From assembly GCF_001887355.1 (NCBI RefSeq), contig NZ_MPIN01000001.1, positions 62,001 through 126,000 on the forward strand: 64,000 nt of DNA, written 5' to 3'. A program made the position numbers and the translations under genes. This DNA comes from Cystobacter ferrugineus (lineage in GTDB: Bacteria > Myxococcota > Myxococcia > Myxococcales > Myxococcaceae). Every line of letters begins with the position of its first letter. Within the stretch, counting starts at the first letter, position 1. Below, one piece after another: positions 35,579 to 44,673 of the stretch. The notes under the pieces are model-generated. The model ran no database searches. It was given only the letters and a program-made list of their open reading frames with translations, and was not told the origin of the DNA.

Positions 35579-36958
35579 TCACTTCTTCTGGCGCAGCAGC
35601 CCCAGCAGATCGTTGCGCACGTAGCCGTCGAACCATCCCCACGGCGAGTCGGCACGCGCGGCGAGCTGCTCGATTTCCTCGCGGGGCTGGCGCAGCAGGG
35701 CGCGGCCCGCGCGGGTCAGCTCCAGGTAGTCACGCAGCAGCCGCTTCTCCTGGCGCCGCAGGAGCACGCAACTGCGCTCGTTCGGCGACAGGGGCCCCTC
35801 GCGCAGCAGCCGCTCGTCCTCCTCCAGCGTCGTGGGGAAGCCCTTCAGCCGCTCCTCGCAAGCCGCCGCCAGGGTGCCCAGCACCCGCTCCTCGCACGCC
35901 ACGCTCACGGGGGCGATCGTCTTCGTGCCCGACAGCAGCCGGTTGGACAGGGCGAGGAACTCGTCGGGCGACGCGTGCGCCATGCGCAGGAAGGAGAACA
36001 CCGACCAGGACGCGAGGTACTTGCCCTGGCGCGACACCTTGAAGGGATGTTTCGCCGTGGCCGAGCCGAGCCCGAACATCTGCTGCTTGACCGACGCCAG
36101 CGGATCCCCCGGGGGCAGCCCCACGGAGAGATACACCTCGTCGTTCTCCTCGTTGCCGTCGGGCACGAAGCCCGAGTGCAGCAGGAACACGTCACTGCTC
36201 TTGGCGCCGTAGTGCGTGTGGATTTCCGCTCCGGCCGGCACCGCGCGCTGCGCGATCATCCGGAACGTCTGTCCATCCTCCGAGGTCGACCAGAGCACGT
36301 CGGGCGGCTGGCGGTGGTTGAACATGTCCGACAGCGGCACGAGGCTCGGCCCCTGCAGGCCCCCCTTGAGCGAGAACAGGCGCGAGTACAACGAAATCCG
36401 CGCCCAGACGTACTCCTCGAAGCCGAAGCGCTCGTACTCGGGCAGCTTCCCGCGAAGCTGCGCGTACTCCTGCTCGAAGGACTGGCGCTGCACCTCCACC
36501 AGCCGCTCCATCTGCGAGCCCTGGAGCCGCGCTCGCTCCTGCTCCGAGTAGAACAGGGGCACGTGGGGGTAGGCCTCGGGCAGGCTGTCCACGAAGGGCT
36601 TCCAGAAGGAGTCCGCGCCCCGGTGCTTCTCCTCGAGCAGCCAGGAGGCCAGGTAGAGGAAGTCATTGTCCGGCTGGAGCTGCGACTGGATGCGGCGCCC
36701 GATGTCCGACGCCTTCGCGCGCTCCAGCGTGAACAGGTGCGTGGTGGGAATCTGGAGCACCACCTCGCCCTCGGCGATGTCCGAGCGCGCCAGCACCGAG
36801 CGCTCCCCATCCGCCTGCCGGACGATGTGCATCTTGGGAAAGAGCGCTCCGCCTTGCTCCATCCACCGCAACAGGCTCGACAGCTTCTGCTCCGAGGACT
36901 CGGCGGAGGTCCTCAATCCAGACGTCGCGGGGGGGCTCGGGGGGGAGGCGGAGTTCAT
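35579..36958 (-). CDS. SET-domain protein of the SETD3/Rubisco-LSMT type
   Basis: 459 residues. The SET part is split as in SETD3 and plant LSMT: an N-terminal SET-N strand (VRQADGERSVLARSDIAEGE), a large inserted helical region, then LVPLSDMFNH and THYGAKSSDVFLLHSGFVPD (SAM and knot motifs NH...YG). A C-terminal helical domain (about 300-459) matches the Rubis-subst-bind position. In eukaryotes these enzymes methylate Lys or His in proteins such as Rubisco and actin. Its bacterial substrate is unknown. No partner gene is obvious. Confidence 0.82.
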   Translation of the reverse strand: MNSASPPSPPATSGLRTSAESSEQKLSSLLRWMEQGGALFPKMHIVRQADGERSVLARSDIAEGEVVLQIPTTHLFTLERAKASDIGRRIQSQLQPDNDFLYLASWLLEEKHRGADSFWKPFVDSLPEAYPHVPLFYSEQERARLQGSQMERLVEVQRQSFEQEYAQLRGKLPEYERFGFEEYVWARISLYSRLFSLKGGLQGPSLVPLSDMFNHRQPPDVLWSTSEDGQTFRMIAQRAVPAGAEIHTHYGAKSSDVFLLHSGFVPDGNEENDEVYLSVGLPPGDPLASVKQQMFGLGSATAKHPFKVSRQGKYLASWSVFSFLRMAHASPDEFLALSNRLLSGTKTIAPVSVACEERVLGTLAAACEERLKGFPTTLEEDERLLREGPLSPNERSCVLLRRQEKRLLRDYLELTRAGRALLRQPREEIEQLAARADSPWGWFDGYVRNDLLGLLRQKK

Positions 36959-37016
36959 GGGTGGCTGGGGACGCTACTCCAGGCCAGGACGAGCGCGGAA
37001 GTCGGCCGCGTGGGCC

Positions 37017-38939
37017 CTACCGCGAGGCGTCCTCCACGAAGGCGAGCACCTGCTGGAAGGGCACGTCCGACAGCAGGCCGAACAGCTCGTGGGTGGCGAG
37101 CCGGGCCCGGGAGACGCTCGGCGAGGGGATGCCGCAGAGAAACCTCGCCATCTGCCGGGGAGCGGCGAGGGCCTCGTGCCGCTCGGCGCGCAACTGCTTC
37201 AGCTTCGCCCCTTCCCGTGCCCCCGGGGCGGGAACGGCCAGGGCGGGCAGGGGGCCGGGGCGCTCACCCGCGCACCAGTCGCAGTGGCCGCAGTCGGCCT
37301 CCAGGTCCTCGCCGAAGTAGGTGAGCAGGACGCGGGTGCGGCACCCCTCGTGGCCGGCGAAGTCCAGCACCTGGCGCAGCCGCCGCACGTCCCGGCGCTC
37401 GCGCTCGTCGAAGCGCTCGATCATCGTCCGGGTGAGCGTGGCGGCCTCGACGTCGCCGCGCGTGCGCCGGTAGCCCTGGCGCACCCCCGTCACCTGGAGC
37501 TTCAACGCCCCCTGTTCCTCGAGATAGTTGAGCGCGGCGATGATGCGCGCGCGCGGCTCGCCGAGCTTCCGGGAGATGTCGTCGAGCTTCAGCAGGGACC
37601 AGGTCCGCTTGGGCTCGGCGAGGGCGAACACGCGGCGCAGGAAGTCGGCCCGGGAGGCATCGAAGCCGGCGAAGACCTCGTCGAGCGGCCGCAGGGCCTG
37701 GAACTTGTACTCGGTATAGAACGGGCCCGTGGACGCGAGCACGCCGTCCAGCTCGAGGTAGGTCATCAACGTCTCGATGACCAGCGGACGCACGTCATGG
37801 GTCTGGGACAGCTCGTGGAGCGAGACGTCGAAGGTGTCGCCCTGGCCGAGCACGTGCCCGAGCACCCCGGCCACGGCCTCGGGCGTGGGCGTGTCGCCAT
37901 AGGTGAAGTTCTCCAGGACGACCACGTCTTCCCGGGCCGCGAGCAGCTCGCAGTCCGAGGGCTGGCCGTCCCGTCCCGCGCGGCCGATCTCCTGGGCGTA
38001 GTTCTCCAGGCTCTTGGGCAGGTTGCAGTGGTAGACGGCCCGGATGTCGCTCTTGTCGATGCCCATGCCGAAGGCGATCGTGGCGACCACCACCGCGTCG
38101 GCCGAGCCCATGAACCAGTCCTGCACCTCGTGCCGCACCTCGGGTGCGAGGCCCGCGTGGTACGCCCGGGCGGACAGGCCGTGGTCGGTGAGGAACCGGG
38201 CCGTCTCCTCCGCCGTGCGCTGGAGCGTGACGTAGACGATCGTCGCCCCCCGCGGGCGCGAGCGCAGGCGCGACAGCAGCAGCTCCCGGCGCGCGTCCCC
38301 GCCGGGGGTGGGGGAGACGTGCAGCGTGAGGTTCTCGCGGTGGAAGCCCGTCTGGACGACATCCCCGGGGGCGATGCCGAACGCGTCCGCGATGTCCCGG
38401 GCGACCGAGGGCGTGGCGGTCGCGGTGAGCGCCAGCACCCGTTCCACCTTCAGCGTCCGGGCGAGCGGGGCGAGCTTCATGTAGTCGGGCCGGAAGTTGT
38501 GTCCCCACTCGCTCATGCAGTGGGCCTCGTCCACCGCGAGCATGGAAATGCGCACCCCGCGCAGCGTCTGGAGGAAGCGCTCGTTGGCCAGCCGCTCCGG
38601 CGCGATGTAGAGCAGCTTGAGCGTGCCCGCCTTCAAGTCGGCGTAGAGCTGGCGGAGCTCCTCCGGCCCGAGCGTCGAGTCGAGCCGGGCGGCGGGGATG
38701 CCCCGGCCCTGGAGGAAGTCGATCTGATCCTTCATCAACGCGATGAGCGGAGAGATGACGAGCGTGAGGCCCTCCAGCATCAGCGCGGGGAGCTGGTAGC
38801 ACAGGCTCTTGCCGGCCCCGGTGGGGAAGATGGCGAGCACGGACCGGGCCTCCAGCAGGCGCGAGACGACGGCCTCCTGCCCCTCGCGGAAGCCGGAGAA
38901 GCCGAAGACGGACTGGAGCACGTGGGCGGGGGAGGGCAT
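37017..38939 (-). CDS. recQ: RecQ ATP-dependent DNA helicase
   Basis: 640 residues from the ATG at 38939; an in-frame ATG at 38975 adds 12 residues, and neither has a good ribosome site. RecQ features: motif 0 FGFSGFREGQ, Walker A TGAGKS, DEAH box (VDEAH), motif VI region EIGRAGRDGQ, then the RQC zinc-binding region with Cys residues (GCRTRV...ADCGHCDWC). The C-terminal about 110 residues do not show a clear HRDC domain. It unwinds recombination and replication intermediates. Confidence 0.93.
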   Translation of the reverse strand: MPSPAHVLQSVFGFSGFREGQEAVVSRLLEARSVLAIFPTGAGKSLCYQLPALMLEGLTLVISPLIALMKDQIDFLQGRGIPAARLDSTLGPEELRQLYADLKAGTLKLLYIAPERLANERFLQTLRGVRISMLAVDEAHCMSEWGHNFRPDYMKLAPLARTLKVERVLALTATATPSVARDIADAFGIAPGDVVQTGFHRENLTLHVSPTPGGDARRELLLSRLRSRPRGATIVYVTLQRTAEETARFLTDHGLSARAYHAGLAPEVRHEVQDWFMGSADAVVVATIAFGMGIDKSDIRAVYHCNLPKSLENYAQEIGRAGRDGQPSDCELLAAREDVVVLENFTYGDTPTPEAVAGVLGHVLGQGDTFDVSLHELSQTHDVRPLVIETLMTYLELDGVLASTGPFYTEYKFQALRPLDEVFAGFDASRADFLRRVFALAEPKRTWSLLKLDDISRKLGEPRARIIAALNYLEEQGALKLQVTGVRQGYRRTRGDVEAATLTRTMIERFDERERRDVRRLRQVLDFAGHEGCRTRVLLTYFGEDLEADCGHCDWCAGERPGPLPALAVPAPGAREGAKLKQLRAERHEALAAPRQMARFLCGIPSPSVSRARLATHELFGLLSDVPFQQVLAFVEDASR

Positions 38940-39046
38940 CAGGGGGCTCGGGAGGGGAGGAGGGACGTGCAGCATGCGGCGGGGAGGGGCCCCGGAGCGC
39001 GAAAAAGGGGTGCGTCCGCCCGGAAATGGCGTAGAAAACCGGACCC

Positions 39047-39769
39047 ATGCGCACCTACAGCCCTCGTGTTGGCCGGACGTTCGCTGCCCTCGTGACCGCC
39101 TTGCTGCTCGCCGCCCCCGCCGGCTGCCGCAAGCCCGCTCAGCCCTCGGAGGCCTATGTCGAGGCGCAGACGCGCTTTGGCAAGCTGTACGCCGCCAGGG
39201 GCGACGATGCGTTCGTGGACCCCGAGCTGACCGCCATCGAGGGGCTGCTCGCCCAGGTGCCCGCCAACAGCCTGGACGCCGCGGCGGCCAACGAGCTGCG
39301 CGCGCGCATCGAGGAGGGCAAGCAGCAGGCCCGCTCCCGGCAGCGCGCGCTGGAAGAGGTCCGCAGCCGGGCCAGCCAGCCGACACGGGCGCCGGCGGAA
39401 GGGTACGGAAGCACCCCGTCGTTCCCTTCCTCCCGGCCCACCGAGCCCACGGCCGAGGCCGCGGATGCCGGGACGGATGCCGGCACGGCCGGAGGCGCTC
39501 CGGGGGTGGGCACGCCCGCCAAGGAGCTGGCGAGCGGCTTCTCCGGCTGCTTCAAGCAGGGTGAATCCCTCGAGGTCCAGGGCCGGGGGCGGCGTGATCG
39601 CTGGGACTTGTCCGACAGCCCGGCGTGCCGCGCGCAGTTCGCCGCGCTCCAGGATCAGGCGTTGATCATCGAAGAGGGCAAGGTGCTCGCCCTGGTGCCC
39701 AAGAAATCCATCCAGGCGATTCCCACCGATGGTGGCTCGCCGAGCCCCGCCGCGGACGCGGGCCGTTGA
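39047..39769 (+). CDS. Hypothetical lipoprotein
   Basis: 240 residues with a signal peptide whose last segment (LLLAAPAGC) fits a lipobox. A helical N-terminal half (AYVEAQTRFGKLYAAR...) with a short coiled-coil (RARIEEGKQQARSRQRALEE) is followed by a Pro/Thr/Ala/Asp-rich linker (about 118-165) and a small C-terminal region with two cysteines. No family is recognised. It stands alone upstream of psd. Confidence 0.65.
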   Translation: MRTYSPRVGRTFAALVTALLLAAPAGCRKPAQPSEAYVEAQTRFGKLYAARGDDAFVDPELTAIEGLLAQVPANSLDAAAANELRARIEEGKQQARSRQRALEEVRSRASQPTRAPAEGYGSTPSFPSSRPTEPTAEAADAGTDAGTAGGAPGVGTPAKELASGFSGCFKQGESLEVQGRGRRDRWDLSDSPACRAQFAALQDQALIIEEGKVLALVPKKSIQAIPTDGGSPSPAADAGR

Positions 39770-39831
39770 ATGAAGCGCGAGTTCGCGCGGTTTCCTTTCT
39801 CCCACCCCTTTTCCTTCTCGTCGCTCCCCTC

Positions 39832-40674
39832 ATGAACGAACAGACCTTCATGAAGTTGATGCAAGTGCTCCCCAAGTCCGCGCTGTCCACGGCGGTGGGG
39901 ATGGCCACGCGTCTGCCCGCGCCCGCGCCGTTGCACCGGGCCGCCATCAAGACCTTCGCCCGGCTCTACAACGTGGACGTGGCCGAGGCCGAGCACGCGC
40001 TGGAGCACTACCCCACGTTCGCGGAGTTCTTCACCCGTGGGCTCAAGGGCGGCGCGCGCCCCATCGATCCGGGGGAGAAGGTGGTGGTGTCCCCGGTGGA
40101 CGGCGCGGTGTCCCAGGTGGGCTACTCCGAGCACGGCCGGGTGCTGCAGGCCAAGGGCATCCACTACACGGTGGGCGAGCTGCTCGGCGACGAGGCCGCG
40201 GCCAGGCCCTTCCACGGCGGCGCCTGGACGACCATCTACCTGTCGCCGCGCGACTACCACCGCATCCACGCCCCGCTGGGCGGGAAGGTGACCGGCTACG
40301 CCTACATCCCGGGCGAGTTCTGGCCCGTCAACCCGGCCTCGGTGAAGAACAAGCAGTCGCTCTTCTGCGTGAACGAGCGGCTCGTCACCTATCTGGACAC
40401 CGTGGCCGGCCAGTGCGCGGTGGTGAAGGTGGGCGCCACGTGCGTGTCGCGCATCAAGGCGGCCTATGAGGACGTCATCACGCACCAGGGCAGGCCCGGC
40501 AAGGTGCACCGCTATGACACCGGGATTCCGGTGGACAAGGCCGGGGAGCTGGGGCGCTTCGAGATGGGCTCCACCGTCATCCTGCTGTTCGAGCCGGGCC
40601 GGGTGAAGTGGGACGACAGCCTGCAGCCCGAGGCGGTGGTGCGCATGGGCCGGCGCATCGGGGAGATTCCGTGA
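39832..40674 (+). CDS. psd: Phosphatidylserine decarboxylase proenzyme
   Basis: 280 residues. It shows the conserved SPVDGAV (Asp90), the His pair in DYHRIHAP and the C-terminal cleavage motif MGST (245-248), at which self-cleavage before Ser247 creates the pyruvoyl cofactor. It converts phosphatidylserine to phosphatidylethanolamine at the inner membrane. Its TGA overlaps the GTG of hisS (GTGA). Confidence 0.93.
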   Translation: MNEQTFMKLMQVLPKSALSTAVGMATRLPAPAPLHRAAIKTFARLYNVDVAEAEHALEHYPTFAEFFTRGLKGGARPIDPGEKVVVSPVDGAVSQVGYSEHGRVLQAKGIHYTVGELLGDEAAARPFHGGAWTTIYLSPRDYHRIHAPLGGKVTGYAYIPGEFWPVNPASVKNKQSLFCVNERLVTYLDTVAGQCAVVKVGATCVSRIKAAYEDVITHQGRPGKVHRYDTGIPVDKAGELGRFEMGSTVILLFEPGRVKWDDSLQPEAVVRMGRRIGEIP

Positions 40675-41945
40675 GCAAGATTTCCGGCGTCAAGGGCATG
40701 AACGACATCCTCCCCGGCCAGGTGGAGGTGTGGCAGCACGTGGAGCGCACGGCGCGCGAGGTGTTCTCGCGCTTCAGCTACGGCGAGGTGCGCACCCCCA
40801 CGGTGGAGGACACCGCGCTTTTCGTGCGCAGCGTGGGCGAGGAGACCGACATCGTCGGCAAGGAGATGTACACCTTCGAGGACAAGGGCGGCCGCAGCCT
40901 GTCCCTGCGCCCCGAGGGCACCGCTCCCGCGGCGCGCGCCTACATCGAGCACTCGGTGGTGAACCAGGAGCCGCTCACGCGCTGGTTCTACATGGGGCCC
41001 ATGTTCCGCTACGAGCGCATGAAGACGGGCCGCTACCGTCAGTTCCACCAGATCGGCGCCGAGGCGTATGGCTCGAAGGAGCCCGCCCAGGACGTGGAGA
41101 TCATGGACGCGGTGGTGCAGCTGCTCCAGAAGCTCGGGCTCACCGACGTGTCGCTCAACGTCAACTCGCTCGGCGACGAGGCGTGCCGGCCCGCCTACCA
41201 GGAGAAGCTGGTGGGGCACCTGCGCGCCCACGTGGACGAGCTGTGCGCGGACTGCAAGGTGCGCCTGGAGCGCAATCCGCTGCGCGTGCTCGACTGCAAG
41301 CAGGAGCGCTGCCAGCAGATCGCGCTGGCCGCGCCGAGCATCCTCGAGTCCCTGTGCGAGCCGTGCCGCGCGCACTTCGGCGACGTGCAGCGCAAGCTGG
41401 GGGCGCTCGGCATCAAGTACGAGGTCAACCACCGCATCATGCGCGGGTTGGACTACTACACGCGCACCACCTTCGAGTTCATCGCCGCGCACCCGGTGCT
41501 GGGCACGGCGAGCACGGTGGGCGGCGGCGGCCGCTACGACAAGCTGATCAAGAGCCTCGGGGGACCGGACGTGCCCGCGGTGGGCGTTGGCATCGGCCTG
41601 GACCGGTTGTGCATCCTCCTGCAGGAGAGTGGCCAGCGCTTCTCCCAGCCCACCCAGCTCTTCATCGCCGTGGCGGACGAGGGCTCGGCGGACGAGGCGC
41701 TCGTGCTCGCCAGCCGCCTGCGCCGTGAGGGGCTCCGGGTGGAGCTGGACACGCGCGGAGGCAGCCTCAAGAGCCAGATGAAGCGCGCGGACAAGGTGGG
41801 CGCCACCTACACCCTGGTGCTGGGGGAGCGGGAGCGGCAGAGCGGGGAAGCCCAGCTCAAGCCCATGGCGGGAGGAGAGCCCCGGCCCGTGAAGCTCGCC
41901 GAGCTGGCCCAGGAGCTGCGCGCCTCGGGCAAGCCCGCCGCCTGA
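40671..41945 (+). CDS. hisS: Histidyl-tRNA synthetase
   Basis: 424 residues from the GTG at 40671, overlapping psd. Class II motifs: GMNDILPGQ at the N-terminus, motif 2 (MFRYERMKTGRYRQFHQ), the HisA-type loop RGLDYYTRTTFEF and motif 3 (GVGIGLDRL), followed by the anticodon-binding alpha/beta domain. A longer frame starting at 40608 lies within psd and is not used. Confidence 0.95.
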   Translation: MSKISGVKGMNDILPGQVEVWQHVERTAREVFSRFSYGEVRTPTVEDTALFVRSVGEETDIVGKEMYTFEDKGGRSLSLRPEGTAPAARAYIEHSVVNQEPLTRWFYMGPMFRYERMKTGRYRQFHQIGAEAYGSKEPAQDVEIMDAVVQLLQKLGLTDVSLNVNSLGDEACRPAYQEKLVGHLRAHVDELCADCKVRLERNPLRVLDCKQERCQQIALAAPSILESLCEPCRAHFGDVQRKLGALGIKYEVNHRIMRGLDYYTRTTFEFIAAHPVLGTASTVGGGGRYDKLIKSLGGPDVPAVGVGIGLDRLCILLQESGQRFSQPTQLFIAVADEGSADEALVLASRLRREGLRVELDTRGGSLKSQMKRADKVGATYTLVLGERERQSGEAQLKPMAGGEPRPVKLAELAQELRASGKPAA

Positions 41946-41994
41946 AGTGCCTTCGGGGCTCCCGCGCGTCACGCCGCGCGGGGCCCGAGCGCCG

Positions 41995-42903
41995 ATGAAA
42001 CCCTTCCTCACCGTCATCGCCGGCCCCACCGCCTCGGGGAAGACCGCGCTCGCCGTGGAACTCGCCCTGCGGCACGGGGGGGAGATCGTCGGCGCGGACT
42101 CGCAGCAGGTGTACCGCGAGTTCGACATCGGCACCGCGAAGCCCTCGGCCGAGGAGCTCGCCGCGGTGCCCCATCACCTCGTCTCCGTGGTGGAGCCGCT
42201 CGAGCCCTTCTCCGCCGCCGAGTACCAGCGCCGGGCGGACGCGGCCATCGCGGATGTTGTTTCCCGGGGGCGGCGGGTGTTCGTCGTGGGCGGCACGGGC
42301 ATGTACCTGCGGATTCTGCTGCATGGGCTCGTGGAGGCGCCCGGCGCGGATCCCCGGTTGCGCGCCGAGCTGGAGGCGCTCGCCGCCGCCGAGGGCCGTG
42401 AAGCCGTGCACCGGCAGCTCGCGCAGGTGGATCCGGAGACGGCCGCGAAGCTGCCTCCCCAGGATCTGGTGCGCGTCATCCGGGCGTTGGAGATCCACCG
42501 CCAGACGGGCCGGACCGCCTCCGAGTTCCGCCGGGAGCATGCCTTCGCCGCGAGCCGCTATCCCTTCCGGATGTACGTGCTCTCCCCGCCGCGCGAGGCG
42601 CTGTACGAGGCCATCGACCGGCGCACCGCGGCGCTGTTCGAGCGGGGCCTGGTGGAGGAGGTGCGAGGGCTCCTCGCCCGGGGGTATGCCGAGGCGGCGC
42701 CCATGCGCAGCGTGGGCTACGCCCAGGCGAAGGCGGTGGTGGAGGGCCAGCTCTCGCTCGAGCAGGCGCGCGAGCTGGTGGCCCAGGAGACGCGCCGCTA
42801 CGCCAAGCGGCAGCTCACGTGGTTCCGCAAGGAGCCCGGGGCGCTCTTCGTGGAGCCGCCCTATGACGCGGTGAGGGCCGCCCAGGCGCCTCAGGAGGCG
42901 TAG
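41995..42903 (+). CDS. miaA: tRNA dimethylallyltransferase
   Basis: 302 residues from the ATG at 41995 (MKPFLTVIAGPTASGKT). P-loop GPTASGKT, DSQQVYREFDIGTAKP and the GGTGMYLR strand are diagnostic. It adds a dimethylallyl group to A37 of tRNAs reading UNN codons, including the tRNA-Leu(CAA) in this window. A GTG 48 bp upstream is an alternative start. It overlaps the convergent flavoprotein-receiver gene by 13 bp. Confidence 0.93.
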   Translation: MKPFLTVIAGPTASGKTALAVELALRHGGEIVGADSQQVYREFDIGTAKPSAEELAAVPHHLVSVVEPLEPFSAAEYQRRADAAIADVVSRGRRVFVVGGTGMYLRILLHGLVEAPGADPRLRAELEALAAAEGREAVHRQLAQVDPETAAKLPPQDLVRVIRALEIHRQTGRTASEFRREHAFAASRYPFRMYVLSPPREALYEAIDRRTAALFERGLVEEVRGLLARGYAEAAPMRSVGYAQAKAVVEGQLSLEQARELVAQETRRYAKRQLTWFRKEPGALFVEPPYDAVRAAQAPQEA

Positions 42904-44639
42904 CGCCCCGTCTCCCCGGCCGCGTCGAGCGGCGCCTCGGAGGGAGCGGAGGAGGTGGTGGGCACCACGCCCATGAGCTGGCGCAGCAGGCGCTCGGGAT
43001 CCACGGGCTTGGGCAGGAAGGCCTCGGCGCCGGCGTCGAGCGCGCGCTGGCGGATGTGGGGCCGGTTCATCCCGCTCATCACCACCACGCGCGTGTCCCG
43101 CGTGAGCGGGTGCTGCTTGAGGCCCTCGCACAGCCGCAGCCCGTCCACCCAGTGCAGCACCACGTCCAGGAGGATGGCGGTGGGAGGGCGCCTGGCCACC
43201 GCGCAGAACAGGGCCAGCTCGTCGGCGAAGGCCACCACGTGGGCCCCCGTGGACTCGAGCAGTTGCGTCATGGCCTCGCGCTGATCCGGATCGTCGTCCA
43301 CGATGTAGTAGAGGTCCCGCTCCATCGTGGGAATCGTCGTGGGCAGGGGCTCCACGGCGGTGCGCACCCAGGAGGACATCGTCTCGCGGATGCCCGCCCA
43401 GCGCGCCACGGACAGCAGCACCTGGGGCGAGGGAGCGGGAAGACCCAGCACACCCGAGCCCACGGTGCCCGCCGCGGCGACGCGGTGACGGGCGGTGATG
43501 AAGGCCTGGGGCGCGCGGCGTCCGGCGCGGCGCAACCAGGTCACGGCGCGCGCGCCCGCGGCCGCGTCATCCAGCAGATCCGCCAGGCCATCGCGCACGT
43601 ACCGGCGCTCCAGGGCCGGGGCCTCCAGGCCCGCGTCCAGCAGGGCCACGGCGGCGCGGCTGCACGAGGCGAGGGTGTCCGACACGCCCACCTGGAGCGG
43701 GTGGCCGAACGCCGCCGCGCCCACCACGAGCTGTCCGGGGGCCACGAGCGAGCGGCCCGGCCCGTAGGGCAGGCGAGTGGTTTCCAGGGCGAGCAGCTCG
43801 AAGCCCTCCTCCACGAGCCCGTCGCGCGCCGCCATCATCAGGGCCTGACACAGGTCCGCCGGCGTCACCGCGGGGCCATAGGCGAGCGCGTACACCGAGT
43901 GGGCGCCCGGCAGGAGCACGAGCCCATCCACGGAGGGCAGGGGAGACATCCACAGCCGGGCGAGCGGTGGGGGACCCATGCGGGGCGTGGGCAGCCGCAG
44001 GCGCGCCTGGACGGCGGCCACGGAGGGAGCGGGCTGGAAGCCTGGGAAGAAGGAGTCGCCGAGGGACGCGCCCGCGCCCGTGGCGAGGGCCACCGCGTGG
44101 AAGCGCTCGCCACTGCCCTGGGCACGCACCACGAGGGGACCATTCTTGCGCACCACCGCGGGGGCATCCGCCGCACAAGGCTGGTGCTCCACGCGCTCCA
44201 CGCGCCGGGACACGAAGCGAGCGCCCTGGGAGGTGGCCGCGCCCGCGAGTGCCTCGCGTACCAGCGACAGCCCGCCCTGGCCCTGCGGCCACCCATCCAC
44301 CACCCACAGGCCACCGGCCGAGGCGGGCATCACCTCGCGCTGGCCATGGGAGAGCAGCTCCACGCCGCGCAATTCATGGGCGCGCCACTCCTGGGGCACG
44401 CGGGCGCCGAGCGCGGCCAGGCGCGAGCGGCACTCGGGCGTGAGGATGGCGGGGGGGGCGATGGCGTCCGGGTCTCCGCTCTCGTACACGCGCACGTCGA
44501 GCGCGCACCCGCGGGCCCGTCCGTTGAAGATCAGCGATGCGGCGAGTCCCGCCCCGGCGATCCCCCCGCCGACGATGGCCACCCGTGATCCGCTCGCCAG
44601 CCTGCTGCCGCTCATCCGCGCCCTTGCTCCACCGTCCAT
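42891..44639 (-). CDS. Flavin-dependent oxidoreductase fused to a receiver domain
   Basis: 582 residues. Residues 18-430 are an FAD/NAD(P)-binding fold: GGGIAGAG (24-31), central beta-rich substrate region, then a late segment (VAPGQLVVGAAAFGHPLQVG) at the position of the second FAD motif of aromatic hydroxylase/halogenase-type flavoproteins. Residues 439-555 form a complete CheY-like receiver: acidic pocket DDD at 448-450, phospho-acceptor Asp492, Ser522 and Lys544. No stop or frameshift separates them. AGAGG precedes the ATG. The next gene upstream on the strand is a receiver-GGDEF cyclase. The fusion suggests phosphorylation or docking controls a redox enzyme. Confidence 0.8.
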   Translation of the reverse strand: MDGGARARMSGSRLASGSRVAIVGGGIAGAGLAASLIFNGRARGCALDVRVYESGDPDAIAPPAILTPECRSRLAALGARVPQEWRAHELRGVELLSHGQREVMPASAGGLWVVDGWPQGQGGLSLVREALAGAATSQGARFVSRRVERVEHQPCAADAPAVVRKNGPLVVRAQGSGERFHAVALATGAGASLGDSFFPGFQPAPSVAAVQARLRLPTPRMGPPPLARLWMSPLPSVDGLVLLPGAHSVYALAYGPAVTPADLCQALMMAARDGLVEEGFELLALETTRLPYGPGRSLVAPGQLVVGAAAFGHPLQVGVSDTLASCSRAAVALLDAGLEAPALERRYVRDGLADLLDDAAAGARAVTWLRRAGRRAPQAFITARHRVAAAGTVGSGVLGLPAPSPQVLLSVARWAGIRETMSSWVRTAVEPLPTTIPTMERDLYYIVDDDPDQREAMTQLLESTGAHVVAFADELALFCAVARRPPTAILLDVVLHWVDGLRLCEGLKQHPLTRDTRVVVMSGMNRPHIRQRALDAGAEAFLPKPVDPERLLRQLMGVVPTTSSAPSEAPLDAAGETGRYAS

Positions 44640-44673
44640 CGCGACCTCTGGGGGTAGTGAAACCGTGTCTCGT

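Noticed and set aside
42891-44639. Two separate genes, flavoprotein and receiver
   Set aside because: No stop or frameshift between them, and no ribosome site was seen before Met439; one fused frame is the simplest reading.
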